DNA of 14,131 nt from an uncultured Bacilli bacterium (GTDB lineage Bacteria > Bacillota_I > Bacilli_A > RF39 > UBA660), in contig CAPHZB010000038.1 in NCBI GenBank assembly GCA_948629335.1, positions 1 to 14,131 on the forward strand, written 5' to 3'. Positions 8,101-14,131 of the stretch are shown here, in pieces. A model generated the notes under the pieces. It saw nothing but the letters and a program-made list of their open reading frames with translations, was not told the DNA's origin and ran no database searches. Position 1 is the first letter of the stretch. Each line of letters opens with the position of its first letter. A program made the translations under genes and the position numbers.

Positions 8101-9671
8101 TTATAATCTTCTACAGATAAAACGCCATCTGCTTTTATTACATTTTCTAATCCATCAAAAAATGTTTGAATTCCATCCCCTGTTCCTTGATTAAACGTTT
8201 TAAGAAAATTCATTACTTTATTTTCATCTAGATTCTCTAAAAATAAAATCGCTTCAGCTGCTCCTTTAGCTTGGTTAATTGTATCACTTAACTCAGTGAT
8301 ATATTTATTTGCTAAAGAAGGATCTTTTTCTTTTAAATAAAAGTACATTTTTCTGTTTTCTTCACTCAAAAAATAAGTCGTTGAAAATTCTTCAAAATCT
8401 TCTACTTCACTGATACCTAATTTTTTAAAACGACTCACAAATTCTAAATTTCTTTTTTGTATATAATCTTTATCTAATGTAAAAGTTGGAAGAGATTCCT
8501 GATGCATAGAATAAGCTTCCTCCATTAATTTGTAAGCATTATAATCTAGATTATAATTATATTTATTTTCTTTAGAAAATAAATGGTAATCCTTCGTTCC
8601 ACTAATACATACATAAGGTAATACTTTATATAACTGTTCTAAATATTGAATTGATCCTTCCATTTCACTTATGTTTGTTTTTAATTCTTCTACTTTTCCT
8701 AAATATTTCTCATAATTTTTACACCCTGTCTTATCCATCAATATTTGGTTGAATACAGTTGTATAATCAATTGTATTTGCTTGTGCATTTCGAATTTTCG
8801 TTGCCATCTCTTTATCTAAGTAGTTTAACCATTCCTCTGGTAGTGGTCTTACTTGTCCTTGGTACATGTTATTTGCAGTAAAGCACACTTGTCCATATTT
8901 ATATTGTAATCTTCCCAATGCCCCTTTCAAATCTTCATTTTGATTTTTCAAAGTGGCCACTTGCATTCCCATTTGCTTTTCTTCCTCTAACAGGTTTTGC
9001 CATTCTTCTTCTGATAATACACTTTTGTATTCCGTTAAATCTCTTGGTTTATACTGGAATTTTTCTTGAGAAAGAGAAGACTCTATCTTATTATTCATCA
9101 CTACATCTTTTATGATAGATGCACTGTTTGCAAATGCATTAGCAAGTCTAACCTTTGTTGCACCAGTAACGCTTGCTTCCATCTGACTATGGATTTGTTC
9201 CATAGAAGGGTTAGTGTTTTCTTCCTTATGAATATCATTCGTTCCCGTTAAAGATGTTTTTGCATTCACATTATAGGTATATTGAGCATTATTTTTATAG
9301 TTATATGCAATCACATTGGACATGGTTAATTTGTATGTAGATAGATCAGAAAAATGTGCACTTGCAAAAGAAGATAAAACACCTTCTTTAATTCGATTTC
9401 CTTTTCTAGCAATACATTGATCTAATCCTACTGCATTTTCATTATAATCTTTCCACCACTTTAAAATATTCTCATAGCCGGTTTCTAATTCTTTATATAT
9501 TTCATCAATTTTATCAGCCATAGATACGAGAGAGGCTTCAGTTTTCTGCATCAAATATGAATTTTTATAATCATTATGACTAGTTTTAAAAGAAGAAAAA
9601 CTGTCTTGTAATTTTGAGACATATTCTTCTAAAAGCGCTGTATCTATTTTTTGAATTGTATAACTAGCCAT
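5199..9671 (-). CDS. Large T7SS polymorphic toxin with C-terminal ADP-ribosyltransferase and HD domains
   Basis: This 1490-residue protein is the probable effector of the cluster. Residues ~1-110 form a helical WXG/LXG-like targeting region with a WW pair at 72-73. Residues ~110-580 are charged and mostly helical. A Gly/Ala-rich hydrophobic segment (~585-745, starting MIPSIAASAI and including EGIEEGSQEYVDAILRK) resembles the pre-toxin region of secreted polymorphic toxins and may help delivery. Residues ~745-1050 are unassigned. An ADP-ribosyltransferase fold follows, with catalytic-type R1122 (VYRAVED), S1149 in FVSTALL, and Q1189-x-E1191 (GQQEFLLD). An HD phosphohydrolase domain comes last: H1293/H1297, H1329-D1330 (FHDIGRG), H1371 and D1408/D1410 (LKDADALD). 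The start has AGAGGTG at proper spacing. The gene sits 14 bases after a small helical protein gene and 13 bases before the candidate immunity gene. Targets are unknown. The ART call is strong from motif order, and the HD call is also strong. Confidence 0.88.
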   Translation of the reverse strand: MASYTIQKIDTALLEEYVSKLQDSFSSFKTSHNDYKNSYLMQKTEASLVSMADKIDEIYKELETGYENILKWWKDYNENAVGLDQCIARKGNRIKEGVLSSFASAHFSDLSTYKLTMSNVIAYNYKNNAQYTYNVNAKTSLTGTNDIHKEENTNPSMEQIHSQMEASVTGATKVRLANAFANSASIIKDVVMNNKIESSLSQEKFQYKPRDLTEYKSVLSEEEWQNLLEEEKQMGMQVATLKNQNEDLKGALGRLQYKYGQVCFTANNMYQGQVRPLPEEWLNYLDKEMATKIRNAQANTIDYTTVFNQILMDKTGCKNYEKYLGKVEELKTNISEMEGSIQYLEQLYKVLPYVCISGTKDYHLFSKENKYNYNLDYNAYKLMEEAYSMHQESLPTFTLDKDYIQKRNLEFVSRFKKLGISEVEDFEEFSTTYFLSEENRKMYFYLKEKDPSLANKYITELSDTINQAKGAAEAILFLENLDENKVMNFLKTFNQGTGDGIQTFFDGLENVIKADGVLSVEDYKKIVILQILSEDQALKKALLKDKENLQIERNRKMLELLTIAEERNYKKYLPGTYQFSTSFGNMIPSIAASAITSFFATPAGGAAVMGGTTGSSAIATQAVGKVVGTGLMGLSATGNATEGAMQQGYGKFESYVYGAFNGLSEATLQYFLGSIPGLSRLEGFTLGRLLSEGIEEGSQEYVDAILRKCILGQEIDIEEVIQNSGRSFLMGVTMSAFINGGQTVIRYGGKKVVLTMDKISQMYKSGDVETILSSIQDNDAISNNLEILQDKIGEDMFIVDDSEDVDATGKYVPIKNLLAVIQDENIYNKFSTDFEQNLEFFGRIDKSDYFLGIEQLLQTLTKNQYDVEFTPVEIERANTLIEQFHTLKETPRVFENMQDFIKADLSQTIANHTVINGMQIDTKEARQMQSSIQYYLKYCGKINESIALKMNDPKQYFIAKIRTLLFEVKKVEELKNLVSAIDISRAHSGNIDFYQLLPLMNQSLTETDKTNIYNMLGNSDILFNKISKPEIDAIKLYTATAGPFLVAYQRNAKTKFRGSVCDGTDVERIQKDLANCFEYCISKNILTDENFDIIASIEGLENAMQSVIKKSGPVQESLKVYRAVEDLYFDGKAIIPKIGTRFNDPAFVSTALLEQGAMKNRKIFMEIDVPAGAKGAYIEPFSGIRHYGQQEFLLDKNQTFEITGMECTKDGQIKLQAKVVLMNEITAYELDTVHFKNKTKLYDRYYKNKVGVNQVELNDVIAKMKQENLMDRFHEEIVDLNKKGLYNFNFAEHNQDHAERVLFYAMYLGNLLGMEAKNYDVLVEAAKFHDIGRGISKDNHALASAMQMDAVLQNKYETNDLSLIKAAIELHEMNYENNLNVFWNICQKYNIDNNQVNDLYQVANVLKDADALDRIRFPGNLKQEYLRTNEAKSMIKAVNEFHEIRGEKKLKDMLNSNTIDTNVKLYIQNAIKNGESAYRTWFNLHYKANW

Positions 9672-9685
9672 ATTTTCACCTCTTT

Positions 9686-10150
9686 TTAAAAGCTTTGAAG
9701 CGCACTATCAATTAAATGTTTATAGTGCTCTAACATCGCTTCATGTTCTTTGATTTCCGCTCTTAACCGTGCAATTTCTGCATTATCATTTTCATGATAC
9801 ACCTGTTTATCATTGCCTTCCTCATCTTTTTCTGTTACCCATTCTCCTGGTTTTAAGGTTTTGATTTTTGCCAATCTTTTTTCTATCTCTGCTACATGCT
9901 TTTTATATTGTTCTATATCATTTAAAATTCCCATTGCGCTTTCTAATTTTGCTTTTAAATGTGGATATCTTGTATTGACCATAACATCAAATGCTTCATA
10001 AAGTGTATCGCGACTAGCGGATGACCAAACCGCACTATTCATAATATCACTCATTAGTTCTTCTTCTATAGCAGTAGTTACATTCGATATATTATTACTT
10101 AAATCTGCTTTTGCCTTTACTACATTAAAATTACTATATAAATATGCCAT
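9686..10150 (-). CDS. Small helical protein, likely toxin partner (WXG100/Lap-like)
   Basis: The 154-residue product is predicted almost all alpha-helical. Its N-terminal half (~1-85) reads as a helical hairpin of WXG100 size with VWSSAS at the expected turn, where W is kept but G is replaced. The second half is a charged coiled coil (~86-150: EIEKRLAKIK... and EIARLRAEIKEHEAM) interrupted by a polar loop with PGEWVTEKDEEG. It has no signal peptide or transmembrane helix. It lies directly upstream of the toxin gene, which matches the genetics of small helical partners that bind the N-terminal domain of LXG-type toxins and target them to the T7SS. The start is supported by GGGTGA upstream. The family assignment is by fold and context, not by recognised sequence. 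Confidence 0.8.
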   Translation of the reverse strand: MAYLYSNFNVVKAKADLSNNISNVTTAIEEELMSDIMNSAVWSSASRDTLYEAFDVMVNTRYPHLKAKLESAMGILNDIEQYKKHVAEIEKRLAKIKTLKPGEWVTEKDEEGNDKQVYHENDNAEIARLRAEIKEHEAMLEHYKHLIDSALQSF

Positions 10151-10195
10151 ACGTCACCCACTATCCTTTTTATGATTTCTACTTTTTATTCTACT

Positions 10196-10546
10196 TTAAT
10201 GAAAAATAGTTGACTGTTTTAAAGATAATTCGGACAAATTTAGATTTTCTAATATATCCTTTGCCACTTTACTATCTATTGCCTGATATCCATCAGAACA
10301 TGCTGCAATATAGATAACACAATTTTCTATTTCTTTATATATTTCATCAAAATTGGACATGAATTCATTTAACTTTTTTGTGAAGTATTCTTTTCCCTTA
10401 CCACTAAAATTTGATTCATCCTCTAATATTCTGGCTGTTATTTTAATTGTTTCAAATAATTTATTCATTTCTAGTGCTTTTTGATGAAGATTATTGTTAT
10501 ATTCTTCAACTACTTTATATTCAACTCTAGAAATCGCTTCATGCAT
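10196..10546 (-). CDS. WXG100-like small helical protein with a YxxxD signal
   Basis: This protein of 116 residues shows two long helices separated by a turn reading NFSGKGKEYF, where a WXG motif would sit; Trp is missing but the Gly turn and the following aromatic are kept. After the second helix comes YQAID, which fits the YxxxD/E secretion signal known from WXG100-family partners, with a tail of ~30 residues. The gene follows its upstream neighbour by 8 bases, and its ribosome site (AGGTGA) overlaps that neighbour's stop codon, indicating coupled translation. It is a probable T7SS substrate or toxin partner. I do not recognise a specific family. Confidence 0.78.
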   Translation of the reverse strand: MHEAISRVEYKVVEEYNNNLHQKALEMNKLFETIKITARILEDESNFSGKGKEYFTKKLNEFMSNFDEIYKEIENCVIYIAACSDGYQAIDSKVAKDILENLNLSELSLKQSTIFH

Positions 10547-10554
10547 AATATCAC

Positions 10555-10845
10555 CTAAACCTCTATTTTCTTTGATGAAAATGTATCATCTAAAAGATTG
10601 AAAGCATCTACAGTAGAATCTATATATTTGGTATATTCTTCCAAGCAATTACTTAAATCTTTTAACCCTGTCACATATTTTTCTCTTAAAACCTCTATTA
10701 ATTTTGTTTCGTCTGATCCATTCCAAGCTGTTGTTATGTTATCTATAATTTCTTCTATATTTAAAATTTTTGTGTCTAACTCTTCCTTACAGTTTACAAA
10801 AGTATCTACTACTTTTTTTATCTGTACGTTATCAATTGTAATCAT
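10555..10845 (-). CDS. WXG100-family small secreted-type protein (WNG motif)
   Basis: The product has 96 residues, the classic WXG100 length. Helix 1 (~8-38) leads into a turn with AWNGSDE, a true W-x-G, followed by helix 2 (~45-85). The tail has FNLLD, a Phe version of the YxxxD signal. It is the first gene after the two hairpins at 10862-10920, with GGAAGGG as its ribosome site just outside the hairpin base. It is tightly coupled to the next gene, with 8 bases between them, so the two products may form a heterodimer. The likely role is as a co-secreted partner or targeting factor for the toxin encoded further on. Confidence 0.82.
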   Translation of the reverse strand: MITIDNVQIKKVVDTFVNCKEELDTKILNIEEIIDNITTAWNGSDETKLIEVLREKYVTGLKDLSNCLEEYTKYIDSTVDAFNLLDDTFSSKKIEV

Positions 10846-10861
10846 TATTTATACCCTTCCC

Positions 10862-10920
10862 TCACAAAGGAATACTTTTACTAAGTATTCTTTTGTGAAA
10901 GAACTCTTATCTAAGAGTTC
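10862..10920 (-). promoter_or_regulatory. Two stacked intergenic hairpins between the WXG100 pair and the toxin genes
   Basis: Starting 3 bases after the stop of the WXG100 gene, an 8-bp perfect hairpin (arms 10901-10908 and 10913-10920, 4-base loop) is followed by a 16-bp hairpin with one mismatch (arms 10862-10877 and 10883-10898, 5-base loop). No T-run follows on the minus strand; instead comes the ribosome site of the next gene. They are therefore not ordinary terminators. They may stabilise the 3' end of a processed upstream mRNA, partly attenuate transcription, or affect downstream initiation, any of which would give more WXG100 than toxin. Confidence 0.7.
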
Positions 10921-10923
10921 AAA

Positions 10924-11235
10924 CTACCCATTAATACCAGCTTGGGCTGCCTTGTCAACAGCTTGATAATTTGCTACAGCGCCTCTTAACCAAGTATATT
11001 GATCTTCTACTGCCTTTTCAAATTGTTCAAATGTTGCCATTAAACTATTGAATTGACTTCTTGCCTCAACTGCTGCATCACCTTCCCAAACTGTTTTACT
11101 GTCATTTGCAATTTTTTCATATTGTGTTCTTACCTCATCTTCAAGTAATGTTGTTATTTCTCCTTTTAATGTTGTAAGTTCATCTGCTATATCCAGTATT
11201 CGTTGATAGGTTAATTGTGATTCTGAACCTGTCAT
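10924..11235 (-). CDS. WXG100 protein (EsxA-like, WEG motif)
   Basis: This is a canonical WXG100 protein of 103 residues: helix 1, a turn with VWEGDAA, helix 2, then YQAVD, matching the YxxxD secretion signal, and a short tail ending in GING. It is expected to be a secreted helical-hairpin dimer and substrate or co-factor of EssC. I chose the ATG at 11235 (MTGSES) over one two codons upstream at 11241, because AAGGAG lies 7 bases from the former and only about 1-2 bases from the latter. It follows the previous WXG100 gene by about 20 bases, suggesting a heterodimer. Two hairpins follow its stop. Confidence 0.93.
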   Translation of the reverse strand: MTGSESQLTYQRILDIADELTTLKGEITTLLEDEVRTQYEKIANDSKTVWEGDAAVEARSQFNSLMATFEQFEKAVEDQYTWLRGAVANYQAVDKAAQAGING

Positions 11236-11255
11236 ATACATTCTCCTTCCATCTT

Positions 11256-11549
11256 TTATCCATTAATTGCACTTTCGTTAGTAGAACGTGCTTCTGCATA
11301 AGCTTTAGATACTTCTTGTAAATAAACTCCCGTTTTTTCAATAGTTGATTGTAGGCTATACATTGCATCTTTCATTTCATCTACAGCATTTGTATATTTT
11401 GTTGCATCACTACCTAAAAAAGAAGTTTTTATTTCTTCATTACAAGAATATACTGCATCTAATTTTGATTTTAACGTTTCTGCTTTTTCTGCAAGTATAT
11501 TCCCTGTCGTATTTGCTGTTTCTGTATTTACATATAAATTTCCAGACAT
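11256..11549 (-). CDS. WXG100 protein with FLG in place of WXG
   Basis: The 97-residue product has the WXG100 helix-turn-helix plan, with SFLGSDAT at the turn, so Trp is replaced by Phe while Gly is kept. Its C-terminal region (AYAEARST) has a tyrosine at the expected place but no acidic residue four positions on, and it ends in AING, like the neighbouring WXG100 protein. Such an unequal pair fits a heterodimer in which only one partner carries the YxxxD signal. The ribosome site is a near-perfect AGGAGGTG that begins inside the stop region of the ubiquitin-like gene, predicting high translation. Confidence 0.9.
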   Translation of the reverse strand: MSGNLYVNTETANTTGNILAEKAETLKSKLDAVYSCNEEIKTSFLGSDATKYTNAVDEMKDAMYSLQSTIEKTGVYLQEVSKAYAEARSTNESAING

Positions 11550-11560
11550 TTCTTCACCTC

Positions 11561-11809
11561 CTATAGTAAAAGTAATTGTGTTCCATTTCGAATATCGGAA
11601 TCTTTCACTAGAATGTCTTCATCATATTCCATACCAGTTGTCTTGTTGTATAAAATAGATAAGACACTCTTAAAGTTTCCCTCGGACAAATCTGGCATCA
11701 CACTTTCTAATAAGATTTTAATATATCCTATTTTCTTATTGATTGGAATGTAAACATCAAACCTTTTCTCAACAAGTGGAACACAAATAGTAACTAAAAC
11801 CTTATTCAT
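11561..11809 (-). CDS. esaB: EsaB/YukD ubiquitin-like T7SSb protein
   Basis: This 82-residue protein has the beta-grasp (ubiquitin-like) pattern typical of EsaB/YukD: two N-terminal strands (KVLVTICVP, KRFDVYIP), a helix (~26-38), then strands ending in RNGTQLLLL. It lacks the C-terminal Gly-Gly used for ubiquitin conjugation, as usual for YukD. EsaB is a small cytoplasmic T7SSb component that regulates or assists the secretion machine. It is the first gene of the T7SS operon, starting 28 bases after a strong -10 box, with AGGAGG upstream of the ATG. Confidence 0.92.
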   Translation of the reverse strand: MNKVLVTICVPLVEKRFDVYIPINKKIGYIKILLESVMPDLSEGNFKSVLSILYNKTTGMEYDEDILVKDSDIRNGTQLLLL

Positions 11810-11837
11810 ACCTCTAGCCTCCTATTATTCTGAAACT

Positions 11838-11867
11838 ATTATAACAAAAATTCCCCTCACGTGGCAA
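11838..11867 (-). promoter_or_regulatory. Main promoter of the T7SS operon
   Basis: On the minus strand, -35 TTGCCA (11862-11867, 5 of 6), an 18-base spacer and a perfect -10 TATAAT (11838-11843) lie just upstream of esaB, predicting a start near 11831 and a short leader containing AGGAGG. A CACGTG palindrome straddles the -35/spacer junction and could bind a regulator. A terminator at 11981-12002 isolates this promoter from the upstream genes. Confidence 0.75.
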
Positions 11868-11892
11868 TTATTTATGAAATATTATTTAAAAA

Positions 11893-11920
11893 TTTATAAT
11901 CTATATAAAGTAATTGTAAA
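11893..11920 (-). promoter_or_regulatory. Possible second upstream promoter for the T7SS operon
   Basis: On the minus strand TTTACA (11915-11920) and TATAAA (11893-11898) are separated by 16 bases. Each is 5 of 6 to consensus, but the DNA here is very AT-rich, so chance matches are likely. If active, it would add a longer leader to the esaB transcript. Confidence 0.3.
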
Positions 11921-11980
11921 AGAGCAATACATTAGTAAATTAAGAATGCACAAATTAAATGAAATAAGTTCGTTACACAC

Positions 11981-12002
11981 AAAAAAAGAGGAACTAGCCT
12001 CT
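11981..12002 (-). terminator. Rho-independent terminator after the lectin-like gene pair
   Basis: On the minus strand the stem AGAGG/CCTCT with a 6-base loop is followed by seven T residues, about 26 bases past the stop of the gene ending at 12028. A further small inverted repeat, GTGTAT/ATACAC, spans that stop codon (12021-12035). The stem is short, so termination may be partial, but the T-run is good. Confidence 0.65.
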
Positions 12003-12027
12003 GTTCTGTTATCTTCTATTGTGTATT

Positions 12028-13041
12028 TTATACACCTAATGTATATGGGGATTCTTTTGTTCCATTTCCTCCTGTGATTTTTAAATCTGATCTTAGTACT
12101 ACGATAGGACGAATACTAGCACTTTCACCCAAACCAGGAGAACTTGGATTTAGTGATTCATCAGTTAATGTTACTTGTCCATTTATAACCTTCCGAAGTC
12201 TATAATCCTTACCACGAGAAGCTAGCCAGTAACCATGATAATCTCTACTGTTATCAGCTTTCATTGCTTTCAACGAACCTATGACCATTTCTATCAAATT
12301 TACATCTGACTTATAACCCTCATCTGATACATCTGCAGTTATATATTCTAGCTCTTCATCCCTGCCATATCCCATAGCTCTTGATCCTACGGTTAACCCT
12401 TTTGTTTCATAAGCCTTCGCGATTCTATTCAATTCCCCTATAAAATTTTTATAATCACGACTCATAAAACCTATTTCACTAGAGGATATGAAAGACGACA
12501 CTATATCTACTGTTCCATCCTCATTTTTTCGTATAACTCTCCATAAATCTAACTCATATAATAAGACATCTTGATATTGACCAAATCCATCAGTCGCAAG
12601 ACTAGGCATATCATATCCTCCCTGTGCATGATAACTGATATAATCTCCTAATTCAACCTGATCTGCTAATAATCTTTTTGTGCCGACTAGTCTTTCCCCT
12701 TTTACCCAGGCAATTTTTCCCTCATCTATATTTTCTGGGGTTACATCTCCAAAAGTAAGACTTGCAAGCGTTGGGCATGTAAATGTCCCTACTACTTCTT
12801 TTCCTCCTACTAAGGCTTTCTTTCCACTTAATATCTCATTTGATGTAGCATCTCCATACACTACTTTACTATATAAATCGTTTATGGCATCTTGTACAGT
12901 TGACTGATTATTTTTATTGTAGCTTACCCCATTCGATGCTATATTAATACCTATTGCATTTGTACTTAATGTTGTTACAATCATGCATAAAAGCAATAAT
13001 TCTATTCCTACTACAATTCTATTCCTTCTATTTTTTAACAT
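12028..13041 (-). CDS. Secreted/anchored protein with C-type-lectin-like C-terminal domain (paralog B)
   Basis: The 337-residue product begins with a basic segment (LKNRRNR) and a hydrophobic helix (~9-28), a signal peptide or membrane anchor; no lipobox is seen. A short segment with SNGVSYNKNNQ and a predicted helix (VQDAINDLYSK) follows. Two copies of a motif come next: GDATSNEILSGKKALVGGKE with VVGT, and GDVTPENIDEGKIAWVKGER with LVGT. This motif style recurs in surface and phage-tail-like proteins of Bacillota. The C-terminal ~210 residues contain LWRVIRKNEDGT, YWLASR and IRPIVVLRSDLKITGG, resembling the YWL...VRP layout of DUF6273/C-type-lectin-like domains. It is about two-thirds identical to its upstream neighbour over the first ~140 residues. 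The start is preceded by GAGGGAG. The ligand is unknown; it may bind a surface or host molecule. Confidence 0.85.
   Translation of the reverse strand: MLKNRRNRIVVGIELLLLCMIVTTLSTNAIGINIASNGVSYNKNNQSTVQDAINDLYSKVVYGDATSNEILSGKKALVGGKEVVGTFTCPTLASLTFGDVTPENIDEGKIAWVKGERLVGTKRLLADQVELGDYISYHAQGGYDMPSLATDGFGQYQDVLLYELDLWRVIRKNEDGTVDIVSSFISSSEIGFMSRDYKNFIGELNRIAKAYETKGLTVGSRAMGYGRDEELEYITADVSDEGYKSDVNLIEMVIGSLKAMKADNSRDYHGYWLASRGKDYRLRKVINGQVTLTDESLNPSSPGLGESASIRPIVVLRSDLKITGGNGTKESPYTLGV
12776..12825. repeat. 50-base exact direct repeat, copy in paralog B
   Basis: These 50 bases are identical to 13849-13898 in the neighbouring paralog and encode the first GD...VGT repeat end (KKALVGGKEVVGTFTC). 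The match stands out above the surrounding gene similarity, even at third codon positions, indicating recent duplication or gene conversion. Confidence 0.85.
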
Positions 13042-13109
13042 TTACTCCCTCACTTTCTTTATCGCTTCATTTATTATCCAATCTTAACTAATATAATACA
13101 TAATTATTC

Positions 13110-14114
13110 TTATACCCCTAAAGTATATGGTGAATTCTCCGTCCCATCTCCTCCTGTTATTTTCAAACTTGGTTTTAAAATTACAATAGGTCGAACATAA
13201 GCAGAAGCACCATAATTATAAATATTACCAGAAGCACTTACATAAACATCTCTGTGAGCAACATCCAGAGCATGTTGTACCTTAACGAGTAAACCAATAT
13301 CGTCTTCCCTCATAGAAGATAACCAGTAACTATACTCCCAAGAATTTGGAACTTTTGGCACAGTCAATGTTCCTATAGCTGTTTCTACTAATTCCATATC
13401 TGTTTTATAACATTCTTGGTACTCTTTTGTATCATCGAAACCCATATTTCTTGAACCGACTGTTATACCAACTGTTTCATATGCATATGCTATCATATTT
13501 AAAGTATCTGCATATTTAGTAAATTCAAACGGCCCATAAAAACTCACTTCATTACTTGAAACATTCTCTGATACCATATCTATCGTTCCATCCTCATTTT
13601 TTCGTATAACCCTCCATAAGTTTAATTCACTTGGATTGATTGTTTGATCTGAAGACCAACCTGTATATGCTTTAGGAATTAAATGTGATGTTCTTTTTGG
13701 CGTATAACTTATATAATCTCCTAATTTTACTTTATCTGCTAATAATCCATATGTTCCTATAACTTTATTTCCATTCACCCAAGCTATTTTTCCTTTATCT
13801 ATATTTTCAGGTGTCGCATCCCCAGGGGTAAGACTTGCAAGGGTCGGACATGTAAATGTCCCTACTACTTCTTTTCCTCCTACTAAGGCTTTCTTTCCTT
13901 TTAATATTTCACTAGCTTTCGCATCTCCATAGTTCGCTTTACTATATAAATTATCTAATGCATTCTCTACCGTTACTTGCCCATTTTTATTATAACTTAC
14001 TCCGTTTGATGGGGGATTTGCGCTTGCTGCATTTATACTTAGTGTTGCTATAATCATACATAGTAAAAATAACTCGATTCCTATTATCACTCTATGTTTT
14101 TTCTTTTCACTCAT
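13110..14114 (-). CDS. Secreted/anchored protein with C-type-lectin-like C-terminal domain (paralog A)
   Basis: The product has 334 residues and the same layout as the following gene: a basic start (SEKKKHR), a hydrophobic helix (~9-27) with a plausible signal-peptidase site after NAASA, SNGVSYNKNGQ, a helix (VENALDNLYSK), then two GD...GK.A.V.G...VGT repeats (~62-122). The C-terminal part has LWRVIRKNEDGT (W167), YWLSS (W264) and VRPIVILKPSLKITGG (from V307), and ends SPYTLGV as its partner does. The stretch between YWL and VRP is rich in Tyr, Ser, Asn and His and differs strongly from the paralog, as expected for a binding surface. The ATG is preceded by GGAG at good spacing near the right edge. 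Its promoter is outside the window. It may be co-transcribed with paralog B, since the gap is 68 bases with no clear terminator. Confidence 0.85.
   Translation of the reverse strand: MSEKKKHRVIIGIELFLLCMIIATLSINAASANPPSNGVSYNKNGQVTVENALDNLYSKANYGDAKASEILKGKKALVGGKEVVGTFTCPTLASLTPGDATPENIDKGKIAWVNGNKVIGTYGLLADKVKLGDYISYTPKRTSHLIPKAYTGWSSDQTINPSELNLWRVIRKNEDGTIDMVSENVSSNEVSFYGPFEFTKYADTLNMIAYAYETVGITVGSRNMGFDDTKEYQECYKTDMELVETAIGTLTVPKVPNSWEYSYWLSSMREDDIGLLVKVQHALDVAHRDVYVSASGNIYNYGASAYVRPIVILKPSLKITGGDGTENSPYTLGV
13849..13898. repeat. 50-base exact direct repeat, copy in paralog A
   Basis: This is the partner of 12776-12825, in the same orientation and the same protein position. A second exact block of 26 bases is shared at 12512-12537 and 13585-13610 (encoding VIRKNEDGT). 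The two blocks could support homologous recombination between the paralogs, with loss or fusion of one copy. Confidence 0.85.
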
Positions 14115-14131
14115 ATTTTATTCTCCATTCC

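Noticed and set aside
10862..10898. 16-bp hairpin as an intrinsic terminator
   Set aside because: No T-run follows on the minus strand and a ribosome site plus coupled genes follow directly; on the plus strand no gene leads into it.
10598..10966. Plus-strand 122-codon frame opposite the WNG protein gene
   Set aside because: It is antisense to a well-supported WXG100 gene and to the hairpin region, with no recognisable protein features.
11180..11368. Minus-strand 62-codon frame across the two WXG100 genes
   Set aside because: It is out of frame with both genes, spans their junction and has no ribosome site of its own.
11874..12077. Plus-strand 67-codon frame in and beyond the gap before esaB
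   Set aside because: It has no ribosome site, overlaps a terminator and the end of paralog B on the other strand, and has low-complexity AT-rich composition.
12028..14114. Diversity-generating retroelement
   Set aside because: The lectin-like variable proteins fit, but no reverse transcriptase or template repeat is in the window, and the divergence is not limited to adenine positions as far as can be judged.
1..14131. Mobile element ends, CRISPR array, tRNA or attachment sites
   Set aside because: No transposase or integrase genes, regularly spaced repeats or tRNA-like folds were seen on either strand.

Overview
This AT-rich window reads cleanly in the standard code, with strong Shine-Dalgarno sites and sigma-A-type promoters. 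That points to a low-GC Bacillota (Firmicutes). The style of the two secreted paralogs suggests a gut-type Bacilli, Erysipelotrichia or Clostridia lineage, but this is an impression and not a species call. Every convincing complete gene lies on the minus strand, so transcription runs from high to low coordinates. No rRNA, tRNA, CRISPR array, transposase or integrase was seen.

Layout in transcription order. (1) 14114-12028: two tandem paralogous genes for secreted or membrane-anchored proteins. Each has an N-terminal signal or anchor, a twice-repeated GD...GK.A.V.G...VGT motif, and a C-terminal domain resembling a C-type lectin fold. A Rho-independent terminator follows at 11981-12002. (2) A strong promoter at 11838-11867 starts a type VIIb secretion (T7SSb) operon: the ubiquitin-like EsaB/YukD, two WXG100 proteins, two stacked hairpins, three further small helical proteins, a 1490-residue polymorphic toxin, a 98-residue putative immunity protein, and the membrane ATPase EssC. 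(3) Past essC, 188 bases carry a second good promoter and a terminator, predicting a short RNA of about 117 nt. The tail of a convergent plus-strand gene enters at the left edge.

How it fits together. EssC is the motor that recruits and exports substrates. The WXG100 and other small helical proteins are probably secreted partners or targeting chaperones for the large toxin. The protein encoded right after the toxin is the natural antitoxin candidate. The toxin ends in two enzymatic-looking domains in tandem: an ADP-ribosyltransferase (R...STA...QxE) followed by an HD-type metal-dependent phosphohydrolase. That pairing is the most interesting feature of the window, because it formally resembles the transferase plus phosphodiesterase logic of Legionella SidE effectors. 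The usual T7SSb membrane partners EssB, EssA and EsaA are not in this window, and essC is followed by a terminator, so they must be elsewhere, replaced or absent.
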